Assembly (NCBI GenBank): GCA_028726465.1
Contig: JAQYQB010000025.1
Location: 1 to 38,843, forward strand
Direction: 5' to 3'
Length of the DNA: 38,843 bases
From: Mycobacteriaceae bacterium
Lineage (GTDB): Bacteria > Actinomycetota > Actinomycetes > Mycobacteriales > Mycobacteriaceae
Shown here piece by piece: positions 11,451-18,759 of the stretch. The number at the start of each line of letters is the position of its first letter. Positions within the stretch are counted from its first letter, which is position 1. The notes beneath the pieces were generated by a model. It searched no databases. It saw nothing but the letters and a program-made list of their open reading frames with translations, and had not been told where the DNA came from. The translations under genes and the position numbers were made by a program.

Positions 11451-12284
11451 ATGAGCGTGTCTAAAGACAATGTCATCTACGCGAACTTCGGGACCCGCAA
11501 GCGCGTGACCTCCGCGGAGGAGACCAACAAGGTCACCCGCAGCGGGGCTACCGGGCCCGTGTTGTCTCCGGCGGCCCAGCGCGTCTGGTCCGTTATCAGC
11601 AAGGCCACCGACGACGGCCGCCTGACCCGCGGGCGCCAGTACGCGCGCGCCGGGCACGTGGTGGGCCTCGACGTGCGCAACGGCGCCATCCACGGCCGGG
11701 TCGCCGGCTCCCAAAACGAGCCCTTCACGGTCCTCATTCAGCTGCCGTACCGCTCCAACGACGACCTAGCGCGCATTAATGAGCTGCTGGCGCGCACCCC
11801 GAACGCCCTGCGCAACGCCCACGAGGGGCACCTAAGCGAGGAGGTCCTCGACCTGCTTTTTGCCCCCACGGCCGACGACCTGCGGCTGAGCTGCTCCTGT
11901 CCGGATTCTACCCCGGTCTGCAAGCACGTGGTGGCGGTGGCCGATCGCCTGGCCAGTCGTATCGACGCCGACGCGTCGGTGGTCTTCGCCTTCCGCGGCC
12001 TGAACTTCCTGACCCTGGAACAGGCGGTCCTGGAAGAATCGCAGGCCGCGTCCCAGGACGCCTTGGCTAACGATGCCGGCCTGACCAACGACGAGCGCAA
12101 CGACCTGTTCTGGAAGGGCCGCCAGCTGCCGGACCTGCCGCGGCCGAAGGTCGCCCCGGCGCTGGAGGATTCCGACCCGGATTTGCTGCGCAAGGCCATG
12201 CGGGCGGTCTCGCACACCAACGTGGACTTGCTGCGCTCGATCTCCGATATCGAGGACATGTACCACCACCTGACCACCCGCTAG
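11451..12284 (+). CDS. SWIM zinc-finger protein, partner of the SNF2 helicase
   Basis: This 277-aa protein has a SWIM zinc finger, CSCPDSTPVCKH, with ligands C148, C150, C157 and H159 (pattern CxCx6CxH). SWIM domains bind DNA or proteins and are often encoded beside SNF2 ATPases, as in the mycobacterial helZ neighbourhood. Upstream of the finger, the region VWSVISKATDDGRLTRGRQYARAG (in part) and HGRVAGSQ fits the usual SWIM-protein N-terminus. An AGGAGGA Shine-Dalgarno (11437-11443) overlaps the helicase stop codon, which implies translational coupling. The C-terminal part (about 190-277) is acidic and has no motif I recognise. A role as DNA-targeting subunit of the helicase is inference. Confidence 0.85.
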   Translation: MSVSKDNVIYANFGTRKRVTSAEETNKVTRSGATGPVLSPAAQRVWSVISKATDDGRLTRGRQYARAGHVVGLDVRNGAIHGRVAGSQNEPFTVLIQLPYRSNDDLARINELLARTPNALRNAHEGHLSEEVLDLLFAPTADDLRLSCSCPDSTPVCKHVVAVADRLASRIDADASVVFAFRGLNFLTLEQAVLEESQAASQDALANDAGLTNDERNDLFWKGRQLPDLPRPKVAPALEDSDPDLLRKAMRAVSHTNVDLLRSISDIEDMYHHLTTR

Positions 12285-12336
12285 GGGATTAAACGGGTGT
12301 TCGATAATAGCTTCGGGCATGTGTCCGGTGGCTGTG

Positions 12337-12342
12337 TTAGAC
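12337..12342 (+). promoter_or_regulatory. -10 box of a leaderless sbcD-like transcript
   Basis: TAGACA (within GTGTTAGACA) lies exactly 7 nt before the ATG at 12350, with no Shine-Dalgarno. The arrangement is the same as at the SNF2 helicase (8336-8341), including the shared GTGTTAGAC string, so the two DNA-metabolism transcripts probably use the same sigma factor. Confidence 0.6.
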
Positions 12343-12349
12343 ATGGGGT

Positions 12350-13507
12350 ATGACTTCAACGACGTTCATCCACACCTCCGACCTGCAGATAGGGATGGAG
12401 CGTGGTTTCCTCGGAAGCGACGGCCAGGCCCGCTTTAACGCGGCCCGGCTGGCCAGCATTGACAAATTGGGAAAGCTCGCCGCCGAAGTGGGCGCCGAGT
12501 TCATCGTCGTAGCCGGGGACGTCTTCGAACATAACTCCCTGTCGCCGCAGACCACCGGTCGCGCCCGGGAGGCGCTGGCCAACCTGGACGTGCCGGTCTA
12601 CCTGCTGCCCGGCAACCACGATCCGCTGGTGGCGGACTCGATCTTCTTTCGCACCCAGGCCGAAGGAATCCACGTCATCGCGGACTCGGAGCCCATCCCG
12701 GTCGCGGACGGCGTCGAGCTCGTCGGGGCCCCGTACCTGTCGAAGCGTTCCAATTACGATCTGGTCGCGGCCGCCCTCGAGCCCCTAGAGCCTACCGACA
12801 CCATCCGGGTGGCCGTCGGGCACGGGCAGGTCGAATCTCGCACCTCAGAAGAGGACGCCGAGCTGATCGACCTCGCCCTGGTCGAGGAAAAGATCCGCGC
12901 CGGGGCCATCGACTACCTCGCGCTGGGGGATACCCACTCGGCCATGCCCCTGGGCAGCACCGGGGCGGTGTGGTTTTCCGGGGCGCCGGAAACCACCGCC
13001 TTCCACGAGGTGGAAAGCGACGCCGGCGAGAACAACTCGGGCAAGGCCCTGGCCGTGACCATCGAGAAGACCGCCGCGGGGCAGGCCTCGGTAACCGTGG
13101 AAGAGCACCAGCTGGGCGAGTGGCGCTTCGAGGCCTTGAGCGCCGAGCTGACCACCAGCCAGGACGTGGATCACTTCCTCGAAAGGCTCAAGGCCTACCC
13201 GCACAAGGACCGCACCGTCATCAAGTACGGCCTGCAGGGCACCCTGGGCATCCAGGACACTCAGCGCCTGCAGCACGAGTTGGAGGCTCTGGAGCCAGTC
13301 TTCGCCGACCTGCGCGAGCGCGCCCGGACCATGGACCTCCACCTCGCCCCCTCGGAGGAGGAGCTCGCGGACCTGGAGTTAAGCGGTTTCGCGGCCGGGG
13401 CGCTGGAAGAAATCATCACGGACATGGACGCGGATCCGGTGGCCCGGGACGCGGCGAATTTGTTGTTCCGGCTTTCCTCGCCGGACGCGCGGAAAGGGGC
13501 TAATTAA
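12350..13507 (+). CDS. Mre11/SbcD-like DNA repair exonuclease (metallophosphoesterase)
   Basis: This 385-aa calcineurin-like phosphoesterase is of the Mre11/SbcD type, expected to pair with the SMC-like ATPase downstream and trim DNA ends or hairpins. Metal-site motifs run in order: HTSDLQIG (D11), VAGDVFEHN, LPGNHDPL, VAVGHGQVE and LALGDTHSA. The first motif has Q13 where E. coli SbcD and Mre11 have His (DxH). This variant is one I associate with actinobacterial and YhaO-like members, so it need not mean loss of activity. The C-terminal third (about 250-385) is the capping or ATPase-binding part, with no further motif. The stop codon overlaps the next ATG (TAATG at 13505-13509), a strong coupling signal that supports a two-subunit complex. 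Confidence 0.85.
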   Translation: MTSTTFIHTSDLQIGMERGFLGSDGQARFNAARLASIDKLGKLAAEVGAEFIVVAGDVFEHNSLSPQTTGRAREALANLDVPVYLLPGNHDPLVADSIFFRTQAEGIHVIADSEPIPVADGVELVGAPYLSKRSNYDLVAAALEPLEPTDTIRVAVGHGQVESRTSEEDAELIDLALVEEKIRAGAIDYLALGDTHSAMPLGSTGAVWFSGAPETTAFHEVESDAGENNSGKALAVTIEKTAAGQASVTVEEHQLGEWRFEALSAELTTSQDVDHFLERLKAYPHKDRTVIKYGLQGTLGIQDTQRLQHELEALEPVFADLRERARTMDLHLAPSEEELADLELSGFAAGALEEIITDMDADPVARDAANLLFRLSSPDARKGAN

Positions 13508-16182
13508 TGCGGATTCACTCTCTCGAGCTGCGCAATGTGCGCGCCGTCGAACACCTGAAGCTGGAGGACCTTCCGGATCAGGGCGTGGTGGTCATCCACG
13601 GCGACAACGAGGCCGGCAAGTCCACCCTGGTCGAGGCCATCGGCGTGGTCCTCAAGCAGGCGCACAGCTCCCACGCAAAGAACACGGTGGGCGTCCTGCG
13701 CCCGGTGGGCAAGGACGCCTCGCCCGAAATCACCCTGGAGGCTACCGTGGGGCCGTACCGCTTCCGGATCTTCAAGCGGTGGTTCAGAAAGCAGGCCGCG
13801 GAGCTGACCGTTTTCTCGCCGCGCCCGGAAAACCACACCGGCCGCGCCGCGGATGCTCGCCTCAAGGAAATTCTGGACGAGCACCTCGACGACGACCTCT
13901 TAGACGCCCTGTTTCTCAAGCAGGACGACTTGGGCGCGGCGGTCGAAGCCGTCGGCATCTCCTCCCTGCGCAACGCCCTGGAGCAAAGCTCCGGCAGCCA
14001 GGCCCTCAGCGAGGGCCACGACTCCGGCCTGATGGACAGGGTGGAAGAAGAATACAAGCGCTATTTCACCGGCAAGAAGGGCGAGCCCACCGGCGAGTAC
14101 AAGCGCGCGGGCAACGAGTTATCGGCCGCCCAGGACGCGGCGGAGCAGGCGCAGCGGGAGCTCACGGAGCTGGAAGGCTACGTGCGTGACTACGAGCGGG
14201 CGGTCGACCGGCGCGAGCAGGCTGCACAGGAGCAAGGCTCCGCCCGAAGCGAGCTCGAGCAACGCACGGCCGAGCTGACCGCGGCCCAGCAAGCGCGCGC
14301 GGCCTTCCAGGCCAAGGACAAGGACTTCGTCCAAGCCCAGGAATCCCATCAGCGCGCGGGCGAAGATCTGCGCGGCCGCCAGGAGCTGGTCGAGGACCTC
14401 AAACGCAACCAGGAGCAGCTGCAGGCGGCGCGGGAGGATCTCGCCCCGGTCGTACAGCAGGCCGCCGAGGCAGATCAGCGCCTCGAGCAGGTGCGCCAGC
14501 GGGCCGCGGAGGCGGCCAAGGTCGTTTCGGACGCGCGGCAGCGGCGCAAGGACGCCGCGGGTGCCCACAAGCTCGTCGTGGATAGAAACCGCTTGGCCAA
14601 GCTGGACAGCCTGCTGGGCCGCATCGACGAAGTCTCCGAAAAGCTGGGGGCGGTGCGCCAGGAAATCGCCGCGCGCGAGCACACGGTCACCGAGAAACAG
14701 CTGGCGGACATCGACCAGCTGGCCCAAGACGTGCAGCTGCACCAGCGTCTGCAGGAAGCCGCCCAGTCGAAGCTGTTTTTTAGCTCCGCATCCGGCGAGG
14801 AGATTACCGTTGACGGGCAGTCCTATGCCCTAGAGGCGGGAGGCGAAGAGCTCGAAGTCCCCGTCGCAGACGGCACCGAACTGGTCATTGGCACGCTGTC
14901 GGCCCGGTTCGCCGCCGGCCAGATGGGGGAGAGCGTCCGCTCTGCGCGGGAGGAATACGCCCACGCGAAGCGCCGCTTGGAGGATCTGTTGGAATCTCTC
15001 GGCTGCGACGGGGCGGCGGAAGCCCGCGGTCTGCGGGAGGAGCAGGTCGAGCAGGACCAGCGGGCGGAGCGACTGCGCCACGAGTTGGATACGCTCGCCG
15101 CCGGCGACGACATCGAGCAACTGCGAGCCGAGCACCGCGCGCTGCAGGAATTTTTCGAAGGCGAACAGACAGAGGAATTGCCCGACGTCGACACCGCCGC
15201 CGCCACCCTGGCTGCGGCTGAGGAAGCGGAGGAGCAGGCCCAAACCGAGCAGGAGGAAGCCGCCGCGGCCGTCGCGCGCGAGGAGGAACTCAACCTCTCG
15301 GAGAAGTTGCTGCGCAGCCAAGTCAAGGTGGACAGCTTGCAGGAGGCTGTCGAGCGCGCCGAACAATCCCTGGCGCGCGCCCGTGGGCACCGCGGCGACG
15401 AGGAACTCGAGCAGGCGGTGGAGGCCGCCCAAGAAAGACTGGCGGCCGCCCAGGCAGCGCGCGCTAAGGCGCAGGCTGAGATGAATGCTGCGGATCCGGA
15501 ACGCGCGGAGCAACTGCATGCCGGCGCCCAAGCTCACCTGAAGTCGCTCGAGGAGACTTGGTCGCAGGCCGACCGGACCATCGCTACGCTTACCGGCTAT
15601 ATCGAGCGGGACCAGGGCAGCGCCGAGCGCGCGGAGAAGGCCCAGGCCCAGTTCGAGAACGCCCAGGACCGCTTCGATTCGTTGGACCGGCGCGCTAAGG
15701 CCGTGAAATACCTGCGCGAGGTGCTCCTACGGCACCGCGAGGAGGCCCGCCGCAAGTACTCGGCGCCGTTCGCCGATCGGCTCAGCCGCCTGGCCCGCCG
15801 AGTCTACGGCGGCGACGTCGAATTCCAGCTGAACGAAAAACTCGAAGTCACCCAGCGCACCCAGGACGACGTCACCATTGATTTGGGCGAGCTCTCCGGC
15901 GGCGCCCGCGAGCAGCTGGCCATCCTGACGCGGTTCGCCATCGCGGAGCTGGTGGAGGAATCCGCGGGCGGCGGGGATGAGGCCGGGGCCCGGCCGGTGC
16001 CGGTGGTCATCGACGACGCGCTGGGCTCGACGGACTCCGAGCGCATCCAGCTGATGTCCACGCTGTTTAGCGAGGTAGGCAAACGCGCCCAGGTCATCGT
16101 GTTGACCTGCATGCCGCAGCGCTATTCGCGCGTGCCGGGAAAGCTGGAACTAGATATCGAAGACCTCAAGCGGGCGGACTAG
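13507..16182 (+). CDS. Rad50/SbcC-like SMC-type ATPase lacking a zinc hook
   Basis: This 891-aa ABC-type ATPase has a long coiled coil, translationally coupled to the Mre11-like nuclease. The N-terminal Walker A is GDNEAGKST (32-40). Coiled-coil arms rich in Ala, Glu, Gln and Arg cover about 190-420 and 475-745. The signature motif is LSGGAREQL (796-804) and Walker B is VVIDDALGS (about 833-841), so both ATPase halves look intact. True Rad50/SbcC proteins have a CxxC zinc hook at the coiled-coil apex. None is present here: the only cysteines are isolated ones. At the expected apex there is instead a short non-coil insert (about 423-474), with GEEITVDGQSYALEAGG and ELVIGTLSARFA, that reads like beta strands. 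Dimerisation of the arms therefore probably differs from Rad50. DNA end processing is inferred from family and partner. Confidence 0.85.
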   Translation: MRIHSLELRNVRAVEHLKLEDLPDQGVVVIHGDNEAGKSTLVEAIGVVLKQAHSSHAKNTVGVLRPVGKDASPEITLEATVGPYRFRIFKRWFRKQAAELTVFSPRPENHTGRAADARLKEILDEHLDDDLLDALFLKQDDLGAAVEAVGISSLRNALEQSSGSQALSEGHDSGLMDRVEEEYKRYFTGKKGEPTGEYKRAGNELSAAQDAAEQAQRELTELEGYVRDYERAVDRREQAAQEQGSARSELEQRTAELTAAQQARAAFQAKDKDFVQAQESHQRAGEDLRGRQELVEDLKRNQEQLQAAREDLAPVVQQAAEADQRLEQVRQRAAEAAKVVSDARQRRKDAAGAHKLVVDRNRLAKLDSLLGRIDEVSEKLGAVRQEIAAREHTVTEKQLADIDQLAQDVQLHQRLQEAAQSKLFFSSASGEEITVDGQSYALEAGGEELEVPVADGTELVIGTLSARFAAGQMGESVRSAREEYAHAKRRLEDLLESLGCDGAAEARGLREEQVEQDQRAERLRHELDTLAAGDDIEQLRAEHRALQEFFEGEQTEELPDVDTAAATLAAAEEAEEQAQTEQEEAAAAVAREEELNLSEKLLRSQVKVDSLQEAVERAEQSLARARGHRGDEELEQAVEAAQERLAAAQAARAKAQAEMNAADPERAEQLHAGAQAHLKSLEETWSQADRTIATLTGYIERDQGSAERAEKAQAQFENAQDRFDSLDRRAKAVKYLREVLLRHREEARRKYSAPFADRLSRLARRVYGGDVEFQLNEKLEVTQRTQDDVTIDLGELSGGAREQLAILTRFAIAELVEESAGGGDEAGARPVPVVIDDALGSTDSERIQLMSTLFSEVGKRAQVIVLTCMPQRYSRVPGKLELDIEDLKRAD

Positions 16183-16186
16183 GACA

Positions 16187-16705
16187 ATGGAGCAGGCCGG
16201 GCAGCAGGCGGAGGAAGCTGCGCGGCAGTCTGTCTACCACGGCTGGCTCGCCCCGGAAGAACAGCGCCTGTGGGAGCTGATGAACCTGGCCGCCCAGCGC
16301 GTCGAGGCGAAGCTGGACCAGGCGCTGGAGTCGTGCGGCTCGCTGACGCGGACCGAGTTCCACCTCTTGGCGGCGCTGGCGCGGGCACCCGGGTATACGC
16401 TGCGCTTGAAAGAACTGAGCGAGGCGCTGGACTGGGCGCACCCGCGGGTCTCTAAGCAAATCTCGCGCATGTCGCGGCGCGGCCTGGTCAGCAAATCGAC
16501 TGACGGTAACGACCGGCGGGCGGTGCGCGCCCGGATAACCGAGGACGGCAAGGAGGAGCTGGGGCGCGCCGTTCCGGCCTATACCGCGCAGCTGCAGCGT
16601 ACGATTTTCGATCGGCTTGCGCCCGGGGAGGCCGACGTCGTGCGGCGTTTACTGGCGAGCGTAGCCGAGGAAGGGCCGGATGTCTCCGCTGCAGCGGGCT
16701 GTTAA
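16187..16705 (+). CDS. MarR-family transcriptional regulator (first of two)
   Basis: This 172-aa winged-helix protein has the MarR plan: an N-terminal dimerisation helix (APEEQRLWELMNLAAQ), helix-turn-helix around TRTEFHLLAALARAPGYT and LSEALDWAHPRVSKQISRM, and a wing with GNDRRAVRARITEDG, the D-R-R-x-x-x-x-x-T signature of the family. It starts 4 nt after the SbcC-like gene, so it is cotranscribed with sbcDC-like genes, and its ligand is unknown. It resembles the next gene across its whole length (shared W-L-x-x-x-E-Q-x-L-W start, L-x-W-D/A-x-x-R-x-S-x-Q-x-x-R-M-S-x-R-G-L-V), so the pair looks like a tandem duplication. Confidence 0.88.
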   Translation: MEQAGQQAEEAARQSVYHGWLAPEEQRLWELMNLAAQRVEAKLDQALESCGSLTRTEFHLLAALARAPGYTLRLKELSEALDWAHPRVSKQISRMSRRGLVSKSTDGNDRRAVRARITEDGKEELGRAVPAYTAQLQRTIFDRLAPGEADVVRRLLASVAEEGPDVSAAAGC

Positions 16706-16723
16706 CTCGGAGGTGGGATAGGG

Positions 16724-16729
16724 TACGTT
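16724..16729 (+). promoter_or_regulatory. Possible leaderless -10 box of the second MarR gene
   Basis: TACGTT lies 6 nt before the ATG at 16736, and no Shine-Dalgarno is seen. TAGGGT (16719-16724) is an alternative box that would give a 5-nt leader. Weaker than the other leaderless sites in the window. Confidence 0.35.
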
Positions 16730-16735
16730 GAGTCT

Positions 16736-17245
16736 ATGACTAAGCAAACGCGTTGGCTTGACGATGGCGAGCAGGACCTCTGGCGAATGCTCCTAGACTC
16801 CATGCGGAAGATCGACCGGGGCATGGAAGACTCCCTGCTCTACGGCAGCGATCTTTCTCTGGCAGATTTTTCCATCCTGGTCCCGCTCTCCGAGGCCGAT
16901 GGCGAGGCACTGCGGCTGCGCGATCTGTGCAAGAACCTGGGCTGGGATCGCTCCCGGGCCTCCCACCAGGTCAACCGGATGTCCAAACGCGGCCTGGTCA
17001 CGAAGGGCAAGTGCGCTGGCGATGCCCGCGGCGTGCTCATCGAGCTCACCGACGAGGGGCGCCGCCGCCTGGAGCGCGCCGCGCCGGCCCACGTGGAATC
17101 CGTCCGCCGCCTGGTCTTCGACCACCTGTCGGACGCGGACCGCGCCGCCCTGCGGCGCTTCTGTGAGGGCGTACTCGCCGTCGACAACATCCCCGGCCAA
17201 CCCGGGTTCGTCCCCGATGCCCGCCTGGGCGAGAAGGTAGAGTAA
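16736..17245 (+). CDS. MarR-family transcriptional regulator (second of two)
   Basis: This 169-aa protein begins MTKQTRWLDDGEQDLWRMLL, like its upstream neighbour's WLAPEEQRLWELM. The DNA-binding region shows LRDLCKNLGWDRSRASHQ followed by VNRMSKRGLVTK. The wing reads CAGDARGVLIELTDEGRRRL, in which the D-R-R of the first paralogue is D-A-R. An effector cannot be predicted. C. glutamicum-group genomes hold many such MarR proteins. The gene lacks a Shine-Dalgarno, fitting leaderless expression, and ends 8 nt before the next small gene, so both are likely cotranscribed. Confidence 0.85.
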   Translation: MTKQTRWLDDGEQDLWRMLLDSMRKIDRGMEDSLLYGSDLSLADFSILVPLSEADGEALRLRDLCKNLGWDRSRASHQVNRMSKRGLVTKGKCAGDARGVLIELTDEGRRRLERAAPAHVESVRRLVFDHLSDADRAALRRFCEGVLAVDNIPGQPGFVPDARLGEKVE

Positions 17246-17253
17246 AGGCCATG

Positions 17254-17550
17254 ATGGGCCAAGAGTTGTTCGAGCAACCGCACAAGCAATACGAGCAGTA
17301 CCACCTCACCGCCTTCCCGGAAGAATCCGCCGCCTTAGGCGATCCGGAACAATTCCCGGACGGGGAGCCGACCGCCGAGCAGGCCGAGATCATGGAAAAG
17401 CTGTTGGAGGCGCACCCCGACGAGGCGCTGACCTTCGACGCGGCGACGGGCCTGTGGATTAGCGGCGCGGAGGCCGACGTCGAGGCGCTGTTTAGCGCGC
17501 GCGAGGAATTCGTCGCGGCGCTGGAGGAAGGCGTCGATCCCGAGGCCTAG
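17254..17550 (+). CDS. Small acidic hypothetical protein
   Basis: This 98-aa acidic, soluble protein (99 if the adjacent ATG at 17251 is used) is of unrecognised family. The second ATG is preferred because AAAGG (17244-17248) then lies 5 nt away. The sequence is rich in Glu, Ala and Asp, with a Gln/Tyr-rich start (HKQYEQYHLTAFPEE) and a helical C-terminal half. It has no membrane segment, no Cys and no metal motif. It follows the second MarR gene by 8 nt and is probably in its operon. No function should be inferred. Confidence 0.7.
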   Translation: MGQELFEQPHKQYEQYHLTAFPEESAALGDPEQFPDGEPTAEQAEIMEKLLEAHPDEALTFDAATGLWISGAEADVEALFSAREEFVAALEEGVDPEA

Positions 17551-17605
17551 CCTGGAAGGGTGTAGCACCCGCCGGGCAAAGTCGAAACTAGTACGTGGAT
17601 ACTGC

Positions 17606-17611
17606 TAAGAT
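17606..17611 (+). promoter_or_regulatory. -10 box upstream of the 57-aa membrane protein
   Basis: TAAGAT matches the corynebacterial -10 consensus and would give a transcript start near 17618, a leader of about 46 nt. No convincing -35 was found. Confidence 0.4.
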
Positions 17612-17663
17612 AGCGGTGGAATCGGGCCGGTCACGGCCAGTGGAGTCGAAAGGAAGCGAAGTA

Positions 17664-17837
17664 ATGACTTCTCGTTTGGAGCAGGAAAAGCGCGAGGCAG
17701 AAGCTCGCGACCGCGGTGACGGCGTTGGCAAGGTCATCCTGGAGTGGATCCCGATGGGCATCATCATGATCGTCGTCATGGGCCTGCTGATGATCGGCAT
17801 GCTCGCCCTGGAGCCGGGCCCGATGGAGCTTTTCTAA
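17664..17837 (+). CDS. 57-aa single-pass membrane protein
   Basis: This small protein has a charged N-terminal helix (MTSRLEQEKREAEARDRGDG) and one transmembrane helix (about residues 30-49, WIPMGIIMIVVMGLLMIGML), then a short acidic tail. The ATG at 17664 is chosen because GAAAGGA (17648-17654) lies 9 nt upstream; an upstream in-frame ATG at 17595 lies before the likely -10 box and would add an uncharacteristic 23 residues. It has its own promoter candidate and a perfect terminator right after it, which supports a real monocistronic gene. Function is unknown; small membrane proteins of this shape often regulate larger membrane complexes, but that is only an analogy. Confidence 0.7.
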   Translation: MTSRLEQEKREAEARDRGDGVGKVILEWIPMGIIMIVVMGLLMIGMLALEPGPMELF

Positions 17838-17855
17838 TCCCGCATTGGCTTTCTT

Positions 17856-17889
17856 AAGCTCCCTGACCTAGGTGGTCAGGGAGCTTTTT
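17856..17889 (+). terminator. Rho-independent terminator
   Basis: A perfect 12-bp stem, AGCTCCCTGACC (17857-17868) with GGTCAGGGAGCT (17874-17885), has a 5-nt loop and runs into TTTTT (17885-17889). It ends the 57-aa membrane-protein transcript. Confidence 0.92.
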
Positions 17890-17902
17890 GCATCTGCGGT
17901 GT

Positions 17903-17908
17903 TAGATT
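17903..17908 (+). promoter_or_regulatory. -10 box of a leaderless GNAT transcript
   Basis: TAGATT, within GTGTTAGATT, lies 7 nt before the ATG at 17916. The same GTGTTAGA string and 7-nt spacing occur at 8336 and 12337. It follows directly after the terminator, as expected for a new transcription unit. Confidence 0.6.
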
Positions 17909-17915
17909 GGGGGAT

Positions 17916-18557
17916 ATGAATAATAAGTCAGCAGATGTAGAGATTCGACCCGCGCGCGAAGACGAGCTTCCCGCCGCCATCGAGGTCCTGGCCCACACCT
18001 TCGCCCAGGACCGCGCGGTGCGCTCCATCATGGCGCACACGGGCGGCCAGTACAACAACGTGGACTTTGCCCGCGCCATTTATGAAATCCAGGTCTACGG
18101 CCACTATTTCCCCAACGGGGAGGTGGACCTGGCCATCGACAACGGCGAAATCGTCGGCGTGGGCCTGTGGGCGCGTCCCAATAAGCAGATGTCGACGCCC
18201 AAGTTCATGGCGCTGCTGCCGAAGTACATCAACCTCTTCCGCCGCGCGGTGCCTTTCGTAGCCCGGCGGGAGGCGCGCACCGCCAGCGCCCACCCGGGGT
18301 TTGCCCACTGGTACCTCTTCGCCATCGCGGTGAGCTCCAGCGTCCAGGGCAAGGGGATTGGCTCCACGATGCTCAAGCACGGCCTGCGCCGCGCCGGCGA
18401 TGCCCCGGTCTACCTGGAGGCCTCCACGCCGAAGTCCGCGGCGCTGTACCGCTCCCTGGGCTTCGTGGAGCTCGGCCCGATCGAGGTCGCCGGCGACAAG
18501 CTGGCCGACCCGCCGGAGGTCGCCATGTGGCGGCCGACCCCGCGGGAGGATGATTAG
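17916..18557 (+). CDS. GNAT-family N-acetyltransferase
   Basis: This 213-aa acetyl-CoA-dependent acetyltransferase has one GNAT fold. The opening strand is VEIRPAREDELPAAIEVL. The central strand HWYLFAIAVSSSVQGKGIG holds motif A with the pyrophosphate-binding Q-G-K-G-I-G loop (about 144-149). It is followed by motif B, YLEASTPKSAALYRSLGF, the usual N-x-x-A-x-x-L-Y-x-x-x-G-F-type end, with Ser/Ala at the Asn position. The substrate cannot be read from the sequence. It stands alone between two terminators. The leaderless -10 box supports the ATG at 17916; the upstream in-frame TTG at 17907 overlaps that box. Confidence 0.88.
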   Translation: MNNKSADVEIRPAREDELPAAIEVLAHTFAQDRAVRSIMAHTGGQYNNVDFARAIYEIQVYGHYFPNGEVDLAIDNGEIVGVGLWARPNKQMSTPKFMALLPKYINLFRRAVPFVARREARTASAHPGFAHWYLFAIAVSSSVQGKGIGSTMLKHGLRRAGDAPVYLEASTPKSAALYRSLGFVELGPIEVAGDKLADPPEVAMWRPTPREDD

Positions 18558-18567
18558 TCGCAGTACA

Positions 18568-18613
18568 AAGGGCCCGCACCCAGAACTTTGTCTGGGTGCG
18601 GGCCCTTGTTTTG
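18568..18613 (+). terminator. Strong rho-independent terminator
   Basis: A perfect 17-bp stem, AAGGGCCCGCACCCAGA (18568-18584) with its complement at 18591-18607, has a 6-nt loop and is followed by GTTTTG. It ends the GNAT gene. The first bases of tRNA-Arg's 3' end lie immediately after it, on the opposite strand. Confidence 0.9.
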
Positions 18614-18690
18614 TGGTGTCCCCGACAGGGATCGAACCTGCGACCTTCGGTACCGGAAACCGATGCTCTAATCCGCTGAGCTACGGAGAC
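18614..18690 (-). tRNA. tRNA-Arg (anticodon CCG)
   Basis: Read on the minus strand, the 7-bp acceptor stem GTCTCCG pairs with CGGGGAC (one G-T pair). The D arm is GCTC...GAGC, and the anticodon stem TCGGT/ACCGA encloses the loop TTCCGGT with anticodon CCG, which reads CGG. The T arm is GCAGG-TTCGATC-CCTGT. The discriminator is A at 18617, and CCA is encoded at 18616-18614. The mature body without CCA is 18617-18690. All conserved positions look intact. Confidence 0.95.
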
Positions 18691-18729
18691 ATTTTCACCA
18701 TTGCCGCTCGTTGGAACGACAATGATGAA

Positions 18730-18759
18730 ATTCTAACCCATCGGGCTAGTCAGTGTTAA
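18730..18759 (-). promoter_or_regulatory. Candidate tRNA-Arg promoter
   Basis: On the minus strand TTAACA (18759-18754) and TAGAAT (18735-18730) are spaced by 18 nt and would start a transcript about 35-40 nt before the tRNA 5' end. The -35 overlaps the stop codon of the hydrolase gene, so read-through from that gene is the alternative. Confidence 0.4.
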
